This document shows positions 15,790 to 22,792 of a stretch of 39,011 nucleotides of DNA, piece after piece. The position numbers were made by a program, and so were the translations under genes. The DNA is from a virus: IMG/VR virus record IMGVR_UViG_3300028577_000024, positions 1-39,011 of that record. One strand, 5' to 3'. The first letter of the stretch is position 1. Each line of letters begins with the position of its first letter. The notes under the pieces were generated by a model. It did not search any database and was not told the DNA's origin. It was given only the letters and a program-made list of their open reading frames with translations.

Positions 15790-16168
15790 CCCCAGAAGGA
15801 AACGTGGCCTTCGCCTCCTCGCGCGCGGCCGCGGAGAAGCCGTTCACGGTGGAGATCTGCGCGATGAGGTCCCCCCAGGCGATGCCGTCCTCAGCCTCGA
15901 GGTCGTCGACCGCGGCGTCCGTGAGCGGGGGATCCGCGACGCAGAAGCGCACCAGGGTGCGGTTCACGGCGGCTTCGTCGACGGCCTTGCCGTCCGCGTC
16001 CAGGTACTGGCGCACCGCGCGCACGCCGGCGCCGGACAGCTTCACCACGCCGAACTCGAGGAAGTTGCCTTCCGCGTCGGTGTACCGAGACGTGATCGGG
16101 GTCGGCGGCCGGCGTCGGATGTCCGCCAGCAGGGCGCGCTTCACGCGCTTCTCGTTGTCGTTCTTCAT
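15755..16168 (-). CDS. Tail assembly chaperone, upstream (G-like) frame
   Basis: 137 aa, starting in a TGATG overlap with the tube-like gene. Acidic and helical, with NFLEFGVVKLSGAGVRAVRQ and DDLEAEDGIAWGDLIAQI. Position between tube and tape-measure genes, size, and an overlapping second frame identify it as the G-type chaperone that keeps the tape measure soluble during tail assembly. The final residues (SGDGGPPETPPGS) are encoded by the G/C runs where the frameshift would occur. Confidence 0.8.
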   Translation of the reverse strand: MKNDNEKRVKRALLADIRRRPPTPITSRYTDAEGNFLEFGVVKLSGAGVRAVRQYLDADGKAVDEAAVNRTLVRFCVADPPLTDAAVDDLEAEDGIAWGDLIAQISTVNGFSAAAREEAKATFPSGDGGPPETPPGS

Positions 16169-16581
16169 CAGAAGGTGTCCTTCGTGTACGCGCCCGTCAC
16201 GTCGAACTGCGCGGTGAAGGGCACCACGCCCGTGACGTTCGGCTTGAGGTTCCAGGAACGCAGGATCGCGCTGCCGGTGAATCGCTTCTTGCTCGTGGCG
16301 TTGCCTTCCGGACCCACGCGGAACGCGGTTGCGACCCCGCGCGCCCAGTAGAGCGCCTCCGCGAGGCCGCCGGACGACAGGTCCACGAATCCTTCGACGG
16401 TGAACGAAGCGTCGGTCAGTCCCTTCTGGCGCTTCTTCGCCTTCGATCCCAGCGTGGTGGAGTCGGGGTTCGTCGCCGACGGCTTCCAGGTCACCTTGCT
16501 GATGGTGGCCGAGTAGTCGGTGATGCTCCCGGACTTGTTGTTGAGCCAGAACGATGCGTCCTTGCCATGCGGGTTGCTCAT
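16168..16581 (-). CDS. Second tail-tube-like protein
   Basis: 137 aa from ATG 16581 with AAAGGAG upstream. Begins MSNPHGKDASFWLNNKSGSI, has DSTTLGSKAKKRQKGLTDAS and ends TAQFDVTGAYTKDTF; the beta-rich layout and motifs (GKD, TTLGS, GLTD) match the fold of major tail-tube proteins and resemble the first ~80 residues of the adjacent 237-aa protein (GKDS, TTMGSQ, GLKDS). Either protein could be the actual tube, with the other a minor or terminator ring. Confidence 0.7.
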   Translation of the reverse strand: MSNPHGKDASFWLNNKSGSITDYSATISKVTWKPSATNPDSTTLGSKAKKRQKGLTDASFTVEGFVDLSSGGLAEALYWARGVATAFRVGPEGNATSKKRFTGSAILRSWNLKPNVTGVVPFTAQFDVTGAYTKDTF

Positions 16582-16593
16582 CGCCTGCTCCTT

Positions 16594-17307
16594 TTAGCCG
16601 CGGAAGAGAGCCTCAGAGAACGTGGCGCTGGTGAAGGTGCCGGACCAGGACGTGCGCGTGTAGCGGTTGACCGTGCCTGCGAACGCGATCCTCTCGGTCG
16701 TGCCGCCCGCGGTGATCGCGGTATGCGTCGCGAGCGTCGAGAAACTCACACCGTCGGAGCTGTGCTCCACGAGGATCGTGATCGAGGTCCCTGTGAACGC
16801 CGTGCACACGACGTACGCGGCGCCGCCGTTGGACGAGCTCGCGCCGTTGTCGAGCGCGGTGGTGTGGGTGACGGTCGTCTCCGCAGCGAGCGGGTGAAGG
16901 CTCTGGACGAACTCGACGTCGTCGTCGCCTTCGAAACTGCCGTCGATCGTGATGATCTGCGCGACCGGCATGTCGACCGAGAAGTCCTTCTCGCGCGACC
17001 GCATCGCGAACCCGAACGTGCCGATCGCGACCTCGCCCAGCACCCACAGCAGCACGATGCAGTCCGTGGAGAGCGTGAGCGCGGAGTTCAGGAGTTCCAT
17101 GATCGCGTTGGTGCCGCTGTCGTAGTAGCCGCTAGCCGCGAGCGTCGAGTCTTTGAGGCCCCCGATGCGAGTGACCGCCTGGGAGCCCATCGTGGTGTTG
17201 TCCGACACGTCGGCGTTGAGCGCCAGGTCGTAGTCCTTCACGTAGGGCGAGGCGTTGACGCCGTTCACGTAGCACGCGCTGTCCTTGCCGACCCCGAACT
17301 GACTCAC
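16594..17307 (-). CDS. Tail-tube-like protein with C-terminal beta domain
   Basis: 237 aa from GTG 17307, which overlaps the upstream stop (GTGA). The first ~150 residues look like a tail-tube domain (NGVNASPYVKDYDLALNADV, TTMGSQAVTRIGGLKDSTLA, TIDGSFEGDDDVEFV). Residues ~155-237 add a Thr/Ser-rich beta domain (SITILVEHSSDGVSFSTLAT) resembling add-on domains that decorate tail surfaces. Likely the major tail protein. No separate terminator protein is obvious besides the upstream DUF3168-like gene. Confidence 0.75.
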   Translation of the reverse strand: MSQFGVGKDSACYVNGVNASPYVKDYDLALNADVSDNTTMGSQAVTRIGGLKDSTLAASGYYDSGTNAIMELLNSALTLSTDCIVLLWVLGEVAIGTFGFAMRSREKDFSVDMPVAQIITIDGSFEGDDDVEFVQSLHPLAAETTVTHTTALDNGASSSNGGAAYVVCTAFTGTSITILVEHSSDGVSFSTLATHTAITAGGTTERIAFAGTVNRYTRTSWSGTFTSATFSEALFRG

Positions 17308-17747
17308 GGGCTCACCTGCTTCATCACCTGGATCGAGAACTCGGCCATCGCCCACCGCGCGACGGTCGTTCCGTCGTCGTAGCGGCCCACGCGCGTGGCG
17401 TCGTGCATCGCGTGGATGAAATCGAACCCCTCGACGACCAGGTCCTCGTCGTCGAGGAGCGTGATTACCCGGTCAATCAGGCCCTCGACCTCCAGGAACC
17501 CGTTGTAGTCGCGGGTCACCGCGAGGATGCGCGGGCGCACGGTCTTCCCGGAACGCCTCATCGTGTCGAGCTTCATCTCGTCGGCGTCCCCGAGCAGGAT
17601 GTAGCGGGGCAGGTTCTTGGGCGGCCGGTCGTAGATTTTCGGGTCGCCGGGAGGCGCCGCTCCGGCGAGCGCCGCGAGCAGCGGGGCGTCGACCGACAGC
17701 ACGCCGTAGATCGACTGCTGGACGGCGGTCAGGGCGGAGCCACCCAT
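17304..17747 (-). CDS. Tail completion / terminator-like protein
   Basis: 147 aa. LTAVQQSIYGVLSVDAPLLA at the N-terminus and AMAEFSIQVMKQ at the C-terminus match small siphovirus neck proteins of the DUF3168 / tail-terminator type, which cap the tail tube next to the head. Position between the head-closure gene and the tube gene agrees. TGATG overlap upstream, GTGA overlap downstream. Confidence 0.7.
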   Translation of the reverse strand: MGGSALTAVQQSIYGVLSVDAPLLAALAGAAPPGDPKIYDRPPKNLPRYILLGDADEMKLDTMRRSGKTVRPRILAVTRDYNGFLEVEGLIDRVITLLDDEDLVVEGFDFIHAMHDATRVGRYDDGTTVARWAMAEFSIQVMKQVSP

Positions 17748-18103
17748 CAGACCTGCGCCTTCCTCTCGACGCAGAACAGCGACATCTCGACGTGCCGGTT
17801 TCCCCAGTCGAGAACCGATACGACCTGGAAGCGCCGGCCGTCGGCCAGGAGCACCGTGTGCTCGTTGCTCACGCCGGCGAGGTAGCGCGTCTTGATCTCG
17901 TGCGAGACCTCGCCCTGCAGCGCGCCGCCCAGGTAGCGCTCGCGGCCCGCCGACGGGTTGATCGACGCGCGGCAGGCACCCCCGGCGACCGTGGTGAACG
18001 TGGACGGCCCACCGCCGCCAGCGTCGTAGGTCACGGTCTCCGCCTGGATCTGGATCGAGTGGCGGAGATCGCCGGCGCGGATTACCGGGTTACGCATCGT
18101 CAC
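17747..18103 (-). CDS. Head-tail adaptor (head-closure) protein
   Basis: 118 aa. RAGDLRHSIQIQAETVTYDA near the N-terminus and GRRFQVVSVLDWGNRHVEMS near the C-terminus are characteristic of the SPP1 gp16 / HK97 head-closure family (phage head-tail joining). It seals the packaged head below the connector. GTG 18103 overlaps the preceding stop; ATG 18097 is an alternative. It lies after the gp10-like gene, whereas it usually precedes it. Confidence 0.8.
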   Translation of the reverse strand: MTMRNPVIRAGDLRHSIQIQAETVTYDAGGGGPSTFTTVAGGACRASINPSAGRERYLGGALQGEVSHEIKTRYLAGVSNEHTVLLADGRRFQVVSVLDWGNRHVEMSLFCVERKAQV

Positions 18104-18621
18104 GACGCATCACCGCCGCCGTCCGAGCTGCCGCCGGCGTCGCCGGCGGATCCGCCGTCCCACGCGCTCTGCACGTCCACGCCGCAGGTGGACTCCATCG
18201 CATCCAGCGCCGCTTCGGAGGTGGCGTCAACGCCGGGCCAGAAGAAGGGCTCCGGCTGCATCCCGGGGTGAGGGATCACCGGCCGGCCGCCCTGCCGCCA
18301 GGGCTCCATGTGGGGCTGGGTGCCGTACTCGACGAAGTTCCCGTGGTAGCCGACGGCGCGCCCCTTGCCCTTGGTGCGGTTCGGCACCACGATGCCGGAG
18401 GGTTCCCCGCCGATCTGCGTCGCGCGAAACTCGATGGACCGCGCGAGCGCACCGGTGGAGTACTCGCCGAAGTGCGCGCGGTCGCGGATGCCGGCGGCGA
18501 CGAGCGCGCCCGCCTTCGCGATCGCCTCCGCGAGCGACGTGCGGCGGAGGTGATCCGGCAGGCCTTCGAGCGCCCGCTGGATGTCCGGCTGACCGTCGAG
18601 GGTGAAGTCGACATCCGACAT
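18100..18621 (-). CDS. HK97 gp10-like neck/tail protein
   Basis: 173 aa. DIQRALEGLPDHLRRTSLAE, GALARSIEFRATQ, FVEYGTQPHMEP and a PFFWPGVDATSEAALDAM end follow the HK97 gp10-like pattern (phage-tail component of the neck). The C-terminal ~25 residues are a Gly/Asp/Ser-rich tail. TGATG overlap with the connector gene. Confidence 0.75.
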   Translation of the reverse strand: MSDVDFTLDGQPDIQRALEGLPDHLRRTSLAEAIAKAGALVAAGIRDRAHFGEYSTGALARSIEFRATQIGGEPSGIVVPNRTKGKGRAVGYHGNFVEYGTQPHMEPWRQGGRPVIPHPGMQPEPFFWPGVDATSEAALDAMESTCGVDVQSAWDGGSAGDAGGSSDGGGDAS

Positions 18622-19466
18622 CAGAAGACCACCGTGACGCGGTCCTGCTGCACCAGGTAGTCGAACGACTTCGGCAGGTCCTTGAACGGGATGTCGGTGA
18701 GCGCCTCGCGGTTCTGGTAGAAGTGCGCCGCGAGGAACTTGATCGCATGGAGGATCGTGCCGGGGATCGAGCCGGGTGAACGCGCGGTGTGCGTGCCCGA
18801 TCCCGCGCTGGTCGTCCCGACCTCCGGGCCGCCGGGGGTCGTCGAGATGTGGAAGCTACCACTCGCCGCGGAGCTGACGTAGTACGTGATGTCCGCGCTG
18901 ATTCCGGAAGGCAAATCCGCTGAGCTCGAGAACGACACCGGTTGACCGTTGGTCAAGTCGTGCGCGGGCCAGTCCACCACTGCTGGCGACGCGTTCGAGA
19001 TCGTGACGGTCGCGGTCCTGTAGTCCGAGAAACCGGAGACGTAGGTGATCACGATCGCGCCGACGGCTGCCAGGGCGTCGCTGGGCCACACGTCCCCGAC
19101 GTTCAGCACGATGCGGCCCGGCTCGGTCGCGGCGTCGACGACGTAGGTCGCCGGGTCCAGCGTCACCTGCGTCACGCCGTCGGCCAGGGTGTAGACCACG
19201 CTCGTGACCGACTGCAGCGGCGCGCGAGGGAGTTCGATCCACGGGCAGCGACACGGGAAGCGATCGAGCGTGAGCGTGAGCGTCTGCGTGTTGTACGCGC
19301 GCCCCTGCAGTCGCTCGAGCAAGTTCCGCGTCATCGGCAGGAGGCCGCCGATATACGAGTCGTCGCCCGCGTCGAACACCCGCGCGTGCGCCTTGAAGTC
19401 GCCGATCGTCACCGGCTCGCCAGCTGGCGGAACGGTGACGCGCACGCGCGGGACATCGGTGATCAC
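18621..19466 (-). CDS. Head-tail connector protein with inserted beta domain
   Basis: 281 aa. The N-terminus (VTIGDFKAHARV, MTRNLLERLQGRAY) and the C-terminus (TILHAIKFLAAHFYQNREAL, then YLVQQDR) are those of gp6-like connector proteins (HK97 gp6 / DUF3199 type), which form a ring under the portal. Between them, residues ~150-228 form an insert with VVDWPAHDLTNGQPVSFS, ITYYVSSAASGSFHIST and SGTHT. That matches a beta domain common as repeats in phage and bacterial surface proteins (E1-FCCH-like pattern). Plain connectors of this type are about 190-200 aa, so the insert explains the excess length. Confidence 0.75.
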   Translation of the reverse strand: MITDVPRVRVTVPPAGEPVTIGDFKAHARVFDAGDDSYIGGLLPMTRNLLERLQGRAYNTQTLTLTLDRFPCRCPWIELPRAPLQSVTSVVYTLADGVTQVTLDPATYVVDAATEPGRIVLNVGDVWPSDALAAVGAIVITYVSGFSDYRTATVTISNASPAVVDWPAHDLTNGQPVSFSSSADLPSGISADITYYVSSAASGSFHISTTPGGPEVGTTSAGSGTHTARSPGSIPGTILHAIKFLAAHFYQNREALTDIPFKDLPKSFDYLVQQDRVTVVF

Positions 19467-19696
19467 GAGCCGCTCCCTTCGCGGGGCGGCGGGTCGACGG
19501 CGGGGGCCGGCGCGGCCGGCGCCGGCGGCAAGGTGTGGCCGTGCGCGAGGCGCGCGAGGCGCTTATCGATAAGGTCTCGCGCGTGGGACACCGGCACCGT
19601 GTGCGGGTCCCCGACGCGCCAGCTCCCGTCGGGCGCGATGCGATCGGAGAGGCGCTCGATGACAACCGTGGGCTCGCTGGGGTTCGTGTCGCTCAC
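19463..19696 (-). CDS. Small hypothetical protein in the head operon (77 aa)
   Basis: GTG 19696 overlaps the preceding stop and the next start (GTGA on both sides). Central part GSWRVGDPHTVPVSHARDLI followed by DKRLARLAHGH and a Pro/Ala-rich tail. The HARDLIDKRLARL helix recalls the short peripheral motif of small phage head proteins placed before the connector, but the family is not certain. Confidence 0.6.
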   Translation of the reverse strand: MSDTNPSEPTVVIERLSDRIAPDGSWRVGDPHTVPVSHARDLIDKRLARLAHGHTLPPAPAAPAPAVDPPPREGSGS

Positions 19697-20262
19697 GGCG
19701 CCCTCGTCCAGGTTCCGGATACGCCGGCGACCCAGTAGTCCGTGCCGTCGCTCGTGACCTTGAGGAAGTCCCCGTCGCGCGCGGTCGCGTGCGCGAGGAT
19801 CGCCCCTTTGCCGGCCGCCGCGGTGAAGCCGTTGCCGCGCAGCTTTGCGGGCGAGGTGACCGCCAGCGCGAATCCGGTCGATCCCGTGATGTTGCCCACG
19901 TGCACCGTGACGACTGCTCCCGCGACCGGCGGCGGCAGCGTGAGTGTGAAGTCGTCGGCGGTCGTGTAGATGTCCTGGCCGGTCGCGCTCGCGGCCAGCG
20001 TCGCCGTGGTGTTCGCGGTGCCCGACGGCAGCGTGAGCGCGCCCGCGATCGTCGTCGTCGAGCCGGGCTTCGCGTTGAGCGTGCCGCCGGACTCGATGCC
20101 GATCGTGCCGCCGCTGTCCGCGGTGAGCACGTTGCCGCCCGACTCGCGGTACACAGCGCCCCCGGAGTGTCCGGCCTCCGCGCCGAGCGCGACGCGCAGC
20201 GAGACGCCGATGGCCCAGAACAGAACCAGCGCGAGCGCGCTCGTCACCATCCAACGCGTCAT
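19693..20262 (-). CDS. Membrane-anchored or secreted beta-repeat protein in the head operon
   Basis: 189 aa from ATG 20262 (GAGGG 6 bases upstream); GTG 20274 is an alternative. The N-terminus has a signal- or anchor-like segment (VTSALALVLFWAIGVSLRVA). The rest is Gly/Thr/Ala-rich beta repeats (SGGNVLTADSGGTIGIESGG, TLTLPPPVAGAVVTV, YWVAGVSGTW), of a type common in phage fibres and decoration proteins. An export signal on a head-operon protein is odd: it may be a true signal anchor or an N-terminal assembly helix. Confidence 0.6.
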   Translation of the reverse strand: MTRWMVTSALALVLFWAIGVSLRVALGAEAGHSGGAVYRESGGNVLTADSGGTIGIESGGTLNAKPGSTTTIAGALTLPSGTANTTATLAASATGQDIYTTADDFTLTLPPPVAGAVVTVHVGNITGSTGFALAVTSPAKLRGNGFTAAAGKGAILAHATARDGDFLKVTSDGTDYWVAGVSGTWTRAP

Positions 20263-20270
20263 GGCAGCCC

Positions 20271-20705
20271 TCACTGGATCACCATCATCTTCCGGCCCGG
20301 GAGGTCGCCCGGATCGGGCTCGCTGACCACGAGCGTCACCACCGCGGTGGCGGCCGCGGCGTTCGCGATCTTCTTCGCCGCCTCGAGGTGATCGAGCACG
20401 CGCTGCACACGCGCCCCGATCGCGCTGTCCTCGCGCGCGATCGCCTCGAGTAGCTCTTTGACGCCGACGCTCGTGCGCTTGACGTCCTGGCTCTCCTCCG
20501 CGACCAGGACGCGGTTCGTCTCGAGGTGGTAGACCGGGCCCGTGGTCTGGACCGCCTTCGCGAGGCGCTCCTGTTCGATGGCGTCGAGCGCGCCCAGCGT
20601 GCGCAGCTCCGCCTTCAGGCGGGCGATGCGGTCGCGGCGCGCCAGGAATCGCGCGAACGCCTCCCGGATCACGCCGACGGCTTCTTTCACGGCTTGGGCG
20701 AGCAT
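20271..20705 (-). CDS. Helical hypothetical protein in the head operon
   Basis: 144 aa. Almost entirely helical and charged (EAVGVIREAFARFLARRDRI, DAIEQERLAKAVQTTG, ELLEAIAREDSAIGARVQRV), ending in AAATAVVTLVVSEPDPGDLP and VIQ. Overlap TGATG with the upstream gene. The composition suits a coiled-coil structural or assembly protein. No family recognised. Confidence 0.65.
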   Translation of the reverse strand: MLAQAVKEAVGVIREAFARFLARRDRIARLKAELRTLGALDAIEQERLAKAVQTTGPVYHLETNRVLVAEESQDVKRTSVGVKELLEAIAREDSAIGARVQRVLDHLEAAKKIANAAAATAVVTLVVSEPDPGDLPGRKMMVIQ

Positions 20706-21148
20706 CAGGGCGCGCCCTCCGACGGGCTCACCAGCGTGGTGAGGCTCTTGATCGTGACGTCGAGCGTGGGCGGCAGCTTCGAGCCGCGGTAGCGGATCGC
20801 CCAGACGCCGTCGATGACCGCGTTCGCGGTTGCCCGCAGCACGACCACGCGCAGGTACCGCTTCAGGGCGCGATAGACGTCGTGCATCACGGTCTTGTTG
20901 TCGTCCGCGCCGCCCGCGGCGAGAGAGACGCCGGATCCGGCGATGTCCGCCATCGTTCCACCGGCGGGGTCCGTGTCCTCCTGCACCTTCACGCTCGTCA
21001 CAGCAGACGCGGTGATCGCGCCGAAGGCGGTCAGGAAGATCACGCCGTCCCACCCCGCCATGTCCAGGACGGCGGAGTTCTGGTTCGACGTGCCGGCTGC
21101 CACGTCGTTCATCAGCCTCACCGGGCTGAAATCCGTTCCCTTGCTCAT
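20705..21148 (-). CDS. Capsid-associated (decoration-like) protein
   Basis: 147 aa. MAGWDGVIFLTAFGAITASA, TDPAGGTMADIAGSGVSLA, DDNKTVMHDVYRALKRYL and VVVLRATANAVIDGVWAIRY match a family of small beta-rich proteins often found right after the major capsid gene in HK97-type phages, thought to sit on or stabilise the head. The exact role is inferred from position. The upstream 129 bp of the gene are copied in the chimeric ORF next to it. Confidence 0.7.
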   Translation of the reverse strand: MSKGTDFSPVRLMNDVAAGTSNQNSAVLDMAGWDGVIFLTAFGAITASAVTSVKVQEDTDPAGGTMADIAGSGVSLAAGGADDNKTVMHDVYRALKRYLRVVVLRATANAVIDGVWAIRYRGSKLPPTLDVTIKSLTTLVSPSEGAP

Positions 21149-21525
21149 CTCGGTCTCCTGCCCCCGCGGGGCGCCTCTAGATCGTTTGCGCTCCGACGAA
21201 TCAGGCGAGCTTGAGCCGGGCGAAGGCCTCCGCGAGCACCGGCTGGCCGTCGATTTCCATCCGGCCGATGTAGCCGAAGGCGGTCAGGAAGATCACGCCG
21301 TCCCACCCCGCCATGTCCAGGACGGCGGAGTTCTGGTTCGACGTGCCGGCTGCCACGTCGTTCATCAGCCTCACCGGGCTGAAATCCGTTCCCTTGCTCA
21401 TCTCGGTCTCCTGCCCCCGCGGGGCGCCTCTAGATCGTTTGCGCTCCGACGAATCAGGCGAGCTTGAGCCGGGCGAAGGCCTCCGCGAGCACCGGCTGGC
21501 CGTCGATTTCCATCCGGCCGATGTA
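21020..21525. repeat. Perfect 253-bp tandem duplication between capsid and decoration genes
   Basis: 21020-21272 and 21273-21525 are identical. The unit holds the 5' part of the decoration-like gene, the spacer and the last ~24 codons of the capsid gene. GCCGA is present at all three junctions, as expected for duplication at a 5-bp microhomology. Both flanking genes stay whole because each keeps one intact copy. Artefact of assembly is possible because the copies are identical. Confidence 0.85.
21201..21401 (-). CDS. Chimeric small ORF made by the 253-bp duplication
   Basis: 66 aa. The first ~43 residues (MSKGTDFSPVRLMNDVAAGT onward) equal the N-terminus of the decoration-like protein. The rest, through FGYIGRMEIDGQPVLAEAFA, equals the C-terminus of the major capsid protein. 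It has the original start region, so it would be translated, but it is a junction product and probably has no evolved function. If real, it could poison or dilute assembly of either parent. Confidence 0.6.
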   Translation of the reverse strand: MSKGTDFSPVRLMNDVAAGTSNQNSAVLDMAGWDGVIFLTAFGYIGRMEIDGQPVLAEAFARLKLA

Positions 21526-22782
21526 GCCGACCTGGTTGTTGATGGCGTAGAGCTCCATCAGCCGCTGCAGCTGCATGCTCAGCGACTCGGCGATCCAGTA
21601 GAACGACAGGTCGCCGAAGAGCATCACGTACTTCCCGGTGGTGAACGTGTTGGGCGCGTACTCCGACATGCAGAGCGGGCGACCCATGATCGTGTCGGCC
21701 TGCTTGCCGGAGAGCGACGGGAACCCGGCACCCATCCCGGCGGGCGCCCAGATGTAGTTCGAGTTGCCGTCCTTGAGCTTCCGGAGCCGCTGCACCGTGT
21801 CGCGGTGCATGATCCAGACGCCGGAGTCCTGGTACTGGGCCTTGACGCTGTAGTACGTGGCGATGATGTCGTCGCCCGTGAACGCGGTGGACGCGCTGGC
21901 GGTCGTGTCGCGGTTGTTCGCGCCGGAACCCGGGATGCCGTCGGCCGACGGCGTGAAGAGCCCGAGCGGGCCCTGCTTGGTGCCGGGGCCCGTCAGGAAG
22001 CCCTTCTCCTGCGCGATGGCGAACTTGTAGGCGAGGCGCTGCGCGACCAGCTGCTCGACGTTGATCGCGCTGATGCGGATCAGGCGGTTCGAGATCTTCA
22101 CGAGTTTGGACAGCGGCGTGGGTTTGAGCGCCCGCTTGCCCACCGTCATCGCGGTGTCTTCCGCCGCCGGCTGGATCTCCTCCGTCCAGTCGGGGTCCGA
22201 GAGGTCGTTGTCCAGCGAGGGCGCGCCCAGCGAATCGGCGCTCACCAGCGGCATCACCGTCGCCATCCGGCGGACGAACACGTAGTCGTCCACGAACTTG
22301 ATCAGCGTCGCGACGAACTGCTCGACCGGCGCCAGGTACCCGGCCGACGTCGCGTTGTCCGCGACCAGCGCGCGCGACTCGCGCGAGCGCTTCGCGTAGA
22401 GCGGCGCGATATCGACCTTCTCCGGATCCGGCGGCTCGAAGCGCCACGTGTGCGGATCCGCGTTGCCCGCGTTCTTGCCGCGGATGAAGTTCCGCACGGC
22501 GAGCGCCTTCTTGGCGAACTCCGGGTCGTACTGCGGCGCTGCCCCGCGCGCGCCGGGCTCGTGGACCGGCGTCATCGGCGCCGCGAACTCGGCATCAAGC
22601 CGGGCGCTGCGCTCCTCGTGCTCGACCTCCTTGCCGAGGCGGTCGATGTCCCCGCACAGGGCCTGATACTGACCCTCTTCTTCGCCGCGCAGCGCGCGCT
22701 TCTCCCCGTCGGCCTTCGCCATCAGGGCCTTGGCCTGAGTCCACAGCTCGCAGCGCTTCTGGCGCTTCTCCAGCGTGTTCAC
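21454..22782 (-). CDS. Major capsid protein, HK97 fold
   Basis: 442 aa from GTG 22782 with GAGGAGGA upstream. The N-terminal ~110 residues are a charged helical scaffold-like delta domain (GDIDRLGKEVEHEERSARLD). HK97-type features follow: TSAGYLAPVEQFVATLI, VKISNRLIRIS, QEKGFLTGPGTKQGPLGLF, SGVWIMHRDTVQRLRKLKDG, GRPLCMSEYAP, YVMLFGDLSFYWIAESLS. The protease directly upstream would remove the delta domain. Its end matches the duplicated segment. Confidence 0.93.
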   Translation of the reverse strand: MNTLEKRQKRCELWTQAKALMAKADGEKRALRGEEEGQYQALCGDIDRLGKEVEHEERSARLDAEFAAPMTPVHEPGARGAAPQYDPEFAKKALAVRNFIRGKNAGNADPHTWRFEPPDPEKVDIAPLYAKRSRESRALVADNATSAGYLAPVEQFVATLIKFVDDYVFVRRMATVMPLVSADSLGAPSLDNDLSDPDWTEEIQPAAEDTAMTVGKRALKPTPLSKLVKISNRLIRISAINVEQLVAQRLAYKFAIAQEKGFLTGPGTKQGPLGLFTPSADGIPGSGANNRDTTASASTAFTGDDIIATYYSVKAQYQDSGVWIMHRDTVQRLRKLKDGNSNYIWAPAGMGAGFPSLSGKQADTIMGRPLCMSEYAPNTFTTGKYVMLFGDLSFYWIAESLSMQLQRLMELYAINNQVGYIGRMEIDGQPVLAEAFARLKLA

Positions 22783-22792
22783 GAGATCCTCC

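Noticed and set aside
14286-16217. Very long rightward open frame (643 codons) opposite the tape measure and chaperone genes
   Set aside because: Rich in Arg/Gly/Ala with no domain-like order, exactly antisense to well-supported genes; a normal by-product of very GC-rich DNA.
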